Shown here one piece after another: positions 1 through 7,118 of a DNA stretch of 10,208 bases; position 1 is the first letter of the stretch; the number at the start of each line of letters is the position of its first letter. Source of the DNA: Cochliopodium minus. Taxonomy: Eukaryota; Discosea; Himatismenida; Cochliopodiidae. The stretch is taken from contig JAMYWO010000055.1 of the NCBI GenBank assembly GCA_024220525.1, positions 100,124-110,331 of the forward strand, read 5' to 3'. A model generated the notes under the pieces. The model was not told the origin of the DNA and made no database searches. It saw only the letters and a program-made list of their open reading frames with translations. A program made the position numbers and the translations under genes.

Positions 1-63
1 ATATTACAACTTTGTTAGTGGATATAAAATTTTTACTAACAAAATTTGAACTGTTGTAATATT
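1..63. repeat. Terminal direct repeat, left copy (assembly overlap)
   Basis: These 63 bases are identical to 10146-10208 at the other end of the window. The segment is also a hairpin: ATATTACAAC at 1-10 pairs with GTTGTAATAT at 53-62, and TTTGTTAGT at 11-19 pairs with ACTAACAAA at 35-43. A perfect end-to-end match of this length is typical of a de Bruijn assembler closing a loop at its k-mer size (inference). The sequence lies inside an intron of calnexin. Confidence 0.95.
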
Positions 64-126
64 TTTGGACATCCCTAGATATAAAGTTTTTACGAACAAA
101 TTTTAAACTGTTTTTGGACATCCCTA
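21..126. repeat. Two tandem ~50-bp repeats inside the calnexin intron
   Basis: Copy 1 (21-77) and copy 2 (78-126) share a start GATATAAA, a middle TTTTTAC.AACAAA and an end TTTTTGGACATCCCTA. Copy 2 lacks about eight bases (TTGTAATA) present before the end motif of copy 1. The end motif also occurs inverted at 10133-10145 (TAGACATGTCCAA), so once the window ends are joined the unit is flanked by inverted ends. It looks like a small MITE-type element with a partial duplicate; no coding capacity is seen. Confidence 0.7.
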
Positions 127-395
127 TACATCATTAATTTTTGAAATAATATCCAAAATTTTCTATTTCACCTTTTTAAATTTATATCCTCAGATAACAA
201 ACTCAAAATAGAAGAAAATAGATTTAATTGAGATTCATCTTGAAGAATTCATTATTGTTACTAATCTTCTTTATATTTTCTTCTCCTTTCAAAAAATAAA
301 ACCAAATTTCATTCAAATTTAATCAACCAAATTTCAAACAATAAACATTCATCACTTTTTTTTTTTAACACTCTTTTCATCAAAAAAAAAAAAAG

Positions 396-1541
396 GTTCA
401 TTTCATTTTTAGACACTACAATCCTGTGACAAAGGTGTGGGAAGAGAAACATCTCAAAAACGCACCCGAAATCAGAGACAACAAACTGACCCACCTCTAC
501 ACCCTCCGCGTCTCCTCCGACAACAGCTTCGCAATCTACATCGACAAAGAACTAGCCACGGAAGGAAACCTCCTCGAATCATTCGAACCACCCGTCAACC
601 CACCCAAAACAATAGACGATCCATCAGACATCAAACCTTCAAATTGGGTCGATGAAGAAACCATTGATGATCCTAATGCTAAAATACCAGAAGGTTGGGA
701 TGAAAGCCAACCTGAGTTTATTAATAATCCTGATGTTTCAAAGCCTGCCGAATGGGATGAAAGCGAGCCTGAGAATATCCCGGACCCTGCTGCCAGGAAG
801 CCTGATGATTGGGATGACGAGTTGGATGGTGTTTGGGTCGCCCCCTCTGTTCCTAATCCTAAGTGTGAGACTACTGGTTGTGGGAAGTGGGAAGCACCTA
901 TCATTCAAAATCCTAAATACATGGGAAAATATGTTTTTCCAAAAATAAAAAATCCTGCATTTAAAGGTAAATATTTAAACAAAAAAAATTTTTTTCATTA
1001 TTTTTTTTTAATTATTATTTTTTAAAAAGGTGTTTGGAAAGCAAAACAAATAAACAACCCAGGGTTTTATGAAGATTTGACTCCTTATAAATTTGACAAG
1101 ATTGATGGTTTGGGTATCGAAATCTGGACCATGGATGAGAAATACAGCTTCGACAACTTTCTCATTGGGCACAACCTCCAAAGCGCCTTGGACTACGCAG
1201 AAAGAACCTGGAAGGTCAAATATGAAAATGAATTGAAACAAGAGGAAGAACAAGCAGCTAGCTCACAAAGCGAAGATACTCTCGGAGAAATCATTCAGTT
1301 TCTTAAGGACAATTCCACCGTTTTTGTTGTTGTTGGTCTTGCTTTTGTTGGTGTTCTTGTGTTTTTGATCATTTTCATTTGTAGAGGCGGAGATGATAAG
1401 AAGGACAAAGATAGCAGTGATGAAGAGGATAGTGAGGAGGGCGAAGAGAAGGCCAAGGTTGATGATAAGAATCCTAAATTGAGAAAGAGAAATGTCAACA
1501 AGGAGAAAGATGAACAAAAAAGTGATGTTCAAGAAAAATAA
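396..1541 (+). CDS. Calnexin, exons 3 and 4 (C-terminal two thirds)
   Basis: Calnexin is the ER membrane lectin chaperone that holds monoglucosylated glycoproteins while they fold. Exons are 396-966 and 1030-1541; the intron 967-1029 splits the Gly codon of the fourth Trp-Gly type repeat (phase 1). The product carries VHFIFRH, WEEKH (the conserved carbohydrate-binding Glu), then four P-arm motif 1 repeats (IDDP..KP..W, IPDP..KPDDWDD), then four motif 2 repeats including the disulfide segment CETTGCGKW. The returning lectin strand IEIWTM has the conserved Glu and Trp. A membrane segment covers residues about 433-455 of the joined protein, followed by an acidic, Ser-rich cytosolic tail (SSDEEDSEEGEE) that would suit casein kinase 2. 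The stop is TAA; AATAAA at 1537-1542 overlaps it. No classical KKxx tail ends the protein. The N-terminal exons are at 9523-10081. Confidence 0.95.
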
Positions 1542-1637
1542 AGAAAAATGAAATTTCGAATTTTGAATTTTTTTTAATTTATTAAATAATTTATTAAACA
1601 AGTTTTTTTTTTATGAACAAAAATGTTCTCAAAATTT
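1542..1637. promoter_or_regulatory. Shared 3' region of convergent calnexin and Nup42-like genes
   Basis: The two stop codons are 96 bases apart. AATAAA hexamers that could serve cleavage and polyadenylation lie at 1537-1542 on the plus strand and at 1578-1583 and 1590-1595 on the minus strand. In DNA this A/T-rich such hexamers also occur by chance, so their use is inferred only from position. Confidence 0.4.
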
Positions 1638-2774
1638 TCAGTTTGAAACAATGGTGGGAGGGATGATGGGAATTTTGGATCTTTCGTAAGGAATCTCGTG
1701 AATTTTAGAATCAGATTTTGGGACTTCAATTTCGAAAGAAGTGGTTTTGAAACCATTCATGTTCAAACTCAATTTATTATTGCCATTATTGTTATTATTG
1801 TTGTTATTTCCATTATTGTTATTATTATTTCCATTATTGATATTCTCAAAGATGTTAAAGTTATTCGAAGATGGATTGGAATTATTAGATTGATTGGAAG
1901 AAATATTATTGTTGTTATTATTGAAGAGATTATTGAAATCAATAGGATTGTTGTTTGTATTTGAATTATTGTTATTCATGTTAATATTATTGTTTGTATT
2001 GAGGTTTGGATTGAGAATATTTTTATTGGCATTTAATTTTTGCATTTTGGCTTGTACATACCTTTCGTAATTCTCCTTGCATTGATTGGTGATCTGAACA
2101 AAATTGGGATTTTGATTCTCATACTCAGCTCTCATCTCCTCAGGCGAAAGATCATTGGAAAGATCATTTTGCTTCAATCCACTGCCAACACTAGAATAAA
2201 ATTTCCAAATGGTAGATGTCTTAGGAGCATTGGATTGAGTATTATTATTGTTATTGTTATTATTATTTCCCCATATATTGTTATTGGTATTTGTGTTCGT
2301 GTTGTTATTACCCCATATATTGTTATTATTATTGTTGTTTATGTTATCGAATGATATTCCAGGATTATTTGTGTTATTATTGCTTTTTGAGGCTAGATCA
2401 TGTGAAAATTTGCAATTTTGTTGTCTGCAATTCCCTTTTTCGAAATATCTACACAATGGCTTCTTATAATTGTTATTATTGTTTCTATTATTGTTATTAT
2501 TCGTGCTGTTATTGTTATTGTTTCCCCATAAATTGTTATTTGTGTTGTTATTAAATGGATTACTATTGTTTCCATTATTGTTATTATTATTGTTCCAAGG
2601 ATAGTTATTGTTGTTATTATTGTTTAAATTATCGAAGGAAATTCCTCCACCATTATTGTTGTTATTGTTATTCCAACCATTATTATTATTATTGTTTGAT
2701 TTTACGTGGGCAAATTTGCAATTATGTTTGGTGCATTTTCCCTTTGAATAAAACTTACAAATAGGTTTTGACAT
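1638..2774 (-). CDS. Nup42/NUPL2-like mRNA-export nucleoporin with two CCCH fingers and Asn-rich body
   Basis: One uninterrupted exon encodes 378 residues and ends in TGA. Two zinc fingers of spacing C-x7-C-x4-C-x3-H are at C6/C14/C19/H23 and C108/C116/C121/H125. Asn runs separate short hydrophobic islands (GISFDN, NPF, WGN, NLF). Residues about 190-255 (WKFYSSV... DLSPEEMRAEYE) resemble the conserved middle of human NUPL2, which I recall as W.FS.Y followed by TDISPEELRLEY. The C-terminus SKIPIIPPTIVSN resembles the NUPL2 end GKIPLKPPP, the part that binds Gle1. In that family the protein sits on the cytoplasmic face of the pore and stimulates Dbp5 through Gle1. Unusual points: two fingers rather than one, and no Phe-Gly dipeptide at all. 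Without the middle and end matches it would be called only a CCCH RNA-binding protein. Confidence 0.75.
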   Translation of the reverse strand: MSKPICKFYSKGKCTKHNCKFAHVKSNNNNNNGWNNNNNNNGGGISFDNLNNNNNNNYPWNNNNNNNGNNSNPFNNNTNNNLWGNNNNNSTNNNNNRNNNNNYKKPLCRYFEKGNCRQQNCKFSHDLASKSNNNTNNPGISFDNINNNNNNNIWGNNNTNTNTNNNIWGNNNNNNNNNTQSNAPKTSTIWKFYSSVGSGLKQNDLSNDLSPEEMRAEYENQNPNFVQITNQCKENYERYVQAKMQKLNANKNILNPNLNTNNNINMNNNNSNTNNNPIDFNNLFNNNNNNISSNQSNNSNPSSNNFNIFENINNGNNNNNNGNNNNNNNNGNNKLSLNMNGFKTTSFEIEVPKSDSKIHEIPYERSKIPIIPPTIVSN

Positions 2775-2942
2775 TTTTTTTTTTATATTTTTTATTTCAA
2801 TTTTGGGCTGAAGATCTATAGATTGATAAATCGTTTAATATATATATTATCAATAAGTAATTGTATTCTTTTCTTCATTTTTCACTAAATTACACTTTAA
2901 AAAATGTAATAAAAAAAAAAATTTGAAGCTCCTATTTAAAGT
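2775..2942. other. Divergent intergenic region (Nup42-like / small gene)
   Basis: 168 bases separate two divergent start codons. The sequence is T-rich next to the Nup42-like start and A-rich before the plus-strand ATG at 2943. It must contain both promoters, but I can point to no convincing TATA or initiator in such A/T-rich sequence. Confidence 0.4.
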
Positions 2943-3157
2943 ATGTCTGCTACATTGGCCAATAAATACATCGATAAATTGAAAAATGAATCTTTAAAAA
3001 AATTTTGGCAAGAGAATTTCAAAGGGAAAATGATTATTGAATTTGCTTCTTTTTTAAAGGCGTAAATAATAAAATATAAAAGCATCATTCAAACCAAAAT
3101 TTAATCAATTCGAAATCTTTATTTAGATTGGTCACCACATTCAACATTGAGAAGTAA
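2943..3157 (+). CDS. Small spliced gene, hypothetical 49-residue protein
   Basis: Exon 1 is 2943-3061 and exon 2 is 3127-3157; the 65-base intron has donor GTAAAT and acceptor TTTATTTAG. Without splicing the frame stops right after the donor, at 3063-3065. Spliced, it encodes 49 residues: a basic N-terminal helix (NKYIDKLKNESLKKFW), a more hydrophobic stretch (MIIEFASFLKALVTTF) and a short charged end. There are no cysteines, no classical signal peptide and no strong membrane helix. A second possible donor at 3154 (GTAAAA) and acceptor at 3201-3202 (AATCAG) would remove the stop and end the protein with Lys-Leu-Phe instead. I do not recognise a family; a small mitochondrial or ribosome-associated subunit would fit the size and charge, but this is a guess. 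Clean in-phase splice sites are the main support. Confidence 0.55.
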
Positions 3158-3304
3158 AACAAATTCATAAAAATCTCCGAAATTATTGATTATTTCAATC
3201 AGGCTCTTCTGAATAAGAAATGATATTGATATATCTGTTATTTACTACATATCCATACTTTATCTATTTAATAAATTGTATACATACTTGAAAATATTGA
3301 AAAC
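3158..3304. other. Intergenic region between the small gene and the SPRY gene
   Basis: 147 bases of A/T-rich sequence with no open frame of note. It holds the 3' end of the small gene and the promoter of the SPRY gene; no clear motif stands out. Confidence 0.4.
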
Positions 3305-6300
3305 ATGGAAAATATTGAAAAATCTAATTATTATAAAAGAACACCATATTTTGAAACAGTAATGAGAGAATATTTGGTGGAAGATAATAATCAAGTATCG
3401 TTGGGATTATGCGAGAAATTCTTCGATGTAGAGATGGAAGAGAAATTGAAGGAAATTAAAGATACAAAGAACGAAGATAAAGAACACATCCGAAGCATAA
3501 ACAAGAGATACTTTGAAGAAAATAGCACAGATGAGGATGGTAATCAAAAAAAAAAACTTTTTTATTTTTTTTTTGAGAATTTTTCTTAGCAAGATTATTT
3601 TGGGAGGAAAGTATAAAAGAGAAGGAAATAGATAAAAAGATATTCTTTGAAAAGTAATTTTTTGTTTTTATTCATTTTTTTCGTATTATTTTATTTTTAT
3701 TAAAAAAGAATTTTCAGTTTTATGGAAGAGCAAGGTAGTCCCATCTCCAAAGAAGATAAAAACATAGTTGTTGAAAATTTGTCCAAAATATTCACAGAAA
3801 AAGTGGTGACATCTTTGGAGTTTGCTTTTTTCTTCAGGAGAAGATGCATGAAGGAGATCGTCTTGGATCAGATCCGCAAAATTGAAGTCAGAAAAGAAGA
3901 TGACATAAAACTTCCTGGCATTAAGTGGGACATTAAAAGAAAGTTAGCAGGAACTCAGATAAGCAGAGACAAAAGATCTTTTGTTATTAGTAATTATTTT
4001 TATTCTTTATATTATTTCAATAGGATTTACTTATTTTAATTTTTGCTTTTTAAAAGGAGGATATACTTGTGGATATAATTTTTCAAAACAAACTTTTGAA
4101 AAAGGAGTTCATTATATAGAAATTCAGACTAATAATTATGTAAAAAAAAAAAAAAAAATAAATTAATTTTTCAGTAAAATTATTATTCAAATTAAAATAG
4201 TTTGGAGGAAGTGCTTATGTTGGAGTGTGTACGCCTGAGTATAAAAGCACTACCTTTGAACCAAGAGAGAGCACGAATTTATGGGTATTTGGGACAAAGT
4301 TTTTAACAGGCACAACTAGTTCTCAGAAATTTGTAAAAATTTTTTTAAACATTATTTTATAATAAATAAAAATATCAAAAAAAAAAATTTATTTTAAAGG
4401 AGAAAAAAGAATTGGATTTAAAGCAAAGATCCATTTTTGGAGTTTTGATCAATTCAGAAGAAAAGACGATCTCTTTTTATTTTGAAAACGATCTCGTTTA
4501 TTATGCAGAGGGGATGCCTTCAAAGCTGCAGCTTGTTTGTGCGGGAGGGAACAGATCTTTGGGGGTGGAAGGATACATGTTCACCAACACCTCTTACCTA
4601 ACTTTCAATCACAAAGAAGAATTTGAGAACTATTTCAAGAACATAGTGATTGATCAATTCAGATTCAACCCTTCCACCTTTATCAAAACGAAAGGATCCG
4701 ATGATGATTTCTCTTGGGATTCCAAAAACAAGGGAGCAAATATCATTATCAAAGATATGAAGAAGACAATCACAACTAACGAAAAGAGCAACTTCAGGTA
4801 CCACTGTGCTTTGTCGGAGACTTTTTTCCAAAAGGGAGAGCACCTGTGCAACCTCCACTACGTAGAAATCTATCTCAAGGACTTCAGCGGATATATCGGA
4901 GTTTGCCAAAACGTGGACAAGTCTGTTCCCAACCTCGACAACGAAATTAGAAGTGAAGACAAAGTCTGGGCCATCGGAAACCAAATCGTTTGCAATCCTC
5001 TCGCCGAAATAGTCACTTCCACCAAGTTTTTGGTTCCCTCCAACGGATACTTGGGTCTCATCTTAGATTTGGACAGCAACCAACTAACTTACCTCTCCGA
5101 TTTCTCGAAGCAAACTTTGTTTCGCAAACTTCCCGATTCCCTCAAACTCGTAGTTTGTATGGGCCCCTCTTCTTTTTTGCATGTCACCAATTATCGTAAT
5201 AGAGAGGCTACTTACAATTCTCTTTTGAAACATAAACCCATCACTCAGACTTTCAATTTTAAGGACTTCCGCAAGTTCAACGATGACAAGTTTTCTCGTT
5301 CCATTCATTTTGGAAACACCCGCAAGAAGATCCTCAACCACAAAAAGGGTATCAAGAACGTTGTCACGAAGGTCATGAGAGGTTCAAGCAGGTTTTATTT
5401 AAGAGTGAAAGTCAAAACTTCAACCAAAAAGTTTTATATGGGTAAAAATACCTTTTTTTTTTAATTTTGTTTTTATTTTTTTCTTTCAATTTTTTTATTT
5501 ATTATTTATTATTTATTATTTATTATTTATTATTTATTATTTATTATTTATTATTTATTATTTATATTTATTTTTTTATTTTTTTATTTTTTATTTTTTT
5601 TCTTGATTATTTATTTTTAAAGTTTTTTATTTTTTTATTTATTTTTTATTTTTTATTTTTTATTTTTTATTTTTTTCTGTTAGATTATTTATTTTTTTAA
5701 AAAATAGGAATAACGAACGATCAGTTTAAATATTGGGACACTTATCTTATTGGACAGATACTCAATGTAAACACAGTAGACGCATTGGTGATATCAGGAG
5801 AAGGAAAACATTACTCGAGAGAAGAAAACAGCAGACTTCTTTCCTTCACCCCTGGTGTCGAAGAGGAGTTCATCATTTCTGTTTATCTCAAAGACAACTT
5901 TATGACAATAAACAAAGTCAATTCTGACACTTTTTATTACTCCTCTTTCAAAAAACTTGCCAAGTAAATTATTTCTTTTTTCTTTTTTCTTTTCTTGATT
6001 TTATTTATTTTATTTGTTCAATTTGTTTTTTTAATTAATTTCAATTAGAACTATTTCTTCATTCAAATTTAAACAATTTTTTTTTTTGAATTATATTAAT
6101 ATAAAATTTAATTATTCTTCTTTTTTATTTTTATTTTTATTTATTATTATTTTTTTTTTATCAAGATCTGTAAATTTTTTTTATTTTTATTTTTATTTCT
6201 ATAACCTCTTTATTAAAAACTTTTCTTTATTTCTATTTTCATTTTATTTTTATTTTTTTTTTTACAATTATTTAATCTAAAAAGTTTTGTTCATTTTTGT

Positions 6301-6956
6301 TTAAAAAAAAAAAGATTCAACGAAGAAAAAGGAGTGAGATTCATCTGCTTGATGTCAGAAGAAGGAGACTTGTGCGAAATTACGGAATTCTCCGACAACC
6401 CAACAGACCAGCTCATCTTCAAAAACTCCCCCAACCCCTCCATCAACATCACCGACAACGTCATCTCCCTCAACAAATCGCTCCTCTCCCTCTCTGAGTC
6501 CGAGTCTCCCAGTGAGGATGACCCTTCTTCTCTTTTTCTGAGCAAGAATCTTTTTGTTGAGAATTTCTCTTCTCTTGTTCCTGAGTCTTACCTTTTTTCT
6601 GTGTATGTCGAGTCTCACAACCCCAAGCATGTTGAAGTTGGTAAATATTTTTTATTTTTCAATTTATTTTTATTTTTTATTTTTTATTGTTATTCATTTT
6701 TATTTTTTATTTTTATTCATTTATTTTTTATTTTTATTTTTTATTTTTTATTTTTTATTTTTTATTTTTTATGTTATATTTTATTTAATATTTGAGATAA
6801 TTAATTTGTTTTTTAGGATTTAAGGGGAGTCATAATGTGAAAATTCACTGTGACAATGAAGGAGAAGACAAAAAAATTTACCTTCATTTAACACTCAAAA
6901 AGAACGGTTCAAAACAAATTCAATACATCAAAGGGAATACATTTTTCACTGAATCA
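3305..6956 (+). CDS. Multi-module SPRY-domain protein, at least 850 residues, 3' end missing
   Basis: Nine exons join in phase: 3305-3539, 3590-3653, 3718-3989, 4057-4139, 4201-4332, 4400-5441, 5708-5963, 6315-6640 and 6817-6956; introns are 50 to 351 bases. Residues 1-165 are charged and mostly helical, of unknown type. Module 1 (about 170-325) has the SPRY core: FEKGVHYIEIQ, then YVGVC, then IFGVLINSEEKTISFYFEN. Module 2 (about 345-535) repeats it: LHYVEIYLKDFSGYIGVCQ and GYLGLILDLDSNQLTYLSD. Module 3 (about 580-700) is weaker: RFYLRVKVKT, FYMGITNDQ, FIISVYLKDNFMTINK. A fourth partial copy (about 770-850) starts YLFSVYVES and carries a Ser/acidic insert (SLSESESPSEDDPSS) before it. SPRY domains bind peptides; no RING, ankyrin or other partner is seen, so the role is unknown. 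The last exon ends at donor GTAAAA at 6957 and the next exon is lost at the N. No signal peptide or membrane segment is seen. Confidence 0.75.
5498..5565. repeat. TTTATTA microsatellite in a SPRY-gene intron
   Basis: Roughly nine to ten copies of the 7-base unit TTTATTA lie inside the intron 5442-5707, followed by further (T)nA runs up to the acceptor at 5706-5707. The 7-base period makes an apparent open frame there; it is not a gene. Confidence 0.85.
5964..6314 (+). other. Long SPRY-gene intron (351 bases), nothing coding
   Basis: The donor is GTAAAT after codon bases AA (phase 2) and the acceptor is a run of A then AG at 6313-6314. The interior is T-rich low-complexity sequence with many TTTTTATT blocks. 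I see no nested gene or structured RNA. Confidence 0.65.
6641..6816 (+). repeat. TTTTTA-rich intron of the SPRY gene
   Basis: This 176-base intron (donor GTAAAT, acceptor TTTTTTAG) is dominated by TTTTTATT and TTTTTA units, densest at about 6725-6775. Translation gives only Phe/Leu/Ile/Tyr runs, and splicing it out keeps the SPRY frame. Confidence 0.7.
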
Positions 6957-7118
6957 GTAAAAAAAAATAAATAAATAAAATAAATAAAATAAATAAAATA
7001 AATAAAATAAATAAAATAAATAAAATAAATAAAATAAATNTATTTATTTTATTTATTTTATTTATTTTATTTATTTTATTTATTTTATTTATTTTATTTA
7101 TTTTATTTATTTTTTTAC
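6957..7118. repeat. A/T palindrome with an N at its centre, probable assembly join
   Basis: From 6957 rightward a 5' donor GTAAAA is followed by an array of the 9-base unit AAAATAAAT up to N at 7040. From 7118 leftward on the other strand, another donor GTAAAA is followed by the same unit, so the right half reads ATTTATTTT repeated. With A at 7040 the core is a perfect inverted repeat; only the outer ends of the arms differ slightly. Neither intron has an acceptor. The N marks a gap or a base the assembler could not resolve. Confidence 0.85.

Larger units (their letters stand above)
1..395 (+). other. 3' part of the large calnexin intron
   Basis: Together with 10082-10145 this makes an intron of 459 bases, the longest of the 18 complete introns in the window. 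It ends in a run of A then AG at 394-395, directly before GTT CAT TTC. Besides the hairpin and tandem repeats at 1-126, bases 127-395 hold only A/T-rich sequence, with no open frame that resembles a protein and no RNA gene I can recognise. Confidence 0.75.

Noticed and set aside
396-1541. A second, truncated calnexin gene starting at an internal codon
   Set aside because: It opens with the residues that must follow the end of the exon at 10081, in matching phase, and lacks its own signal peptide; it is the same gene.
1698-2764. Several plus-strand and minus-strand open frames overlapping the Nup42-like gene, rich in Ile, Val, Leu, Tyr and Cys
   Set aside because: They are other-frame readings of Asn-codon repeats (AAT/AAC), which give open frames by composition alone. 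Only the minus-strand frame has fingers and conserved segments.
2943-3065. An unspliced 40-codon gene ending at 3065
   Set aside because: The stop lies within a GTAAAT donor context, and splicing at 3061/3127 extends the frame cleanly, so the spliced form is preferred.
5442-5707. Open frame of Phe/Ile/Leu/Tyr resembling a membrane protein
   Set aside because: It is a 7-base microsatellite and T-runs inside an intron with a clean donor and acceptor; the SPRY frame continues across it.
6086-6280. Phe/Tyr-rich open frame
   Set aside because: It lies wholly inside a T-rich intron of the SPRY gene and has no sequence of protein-like complexity.
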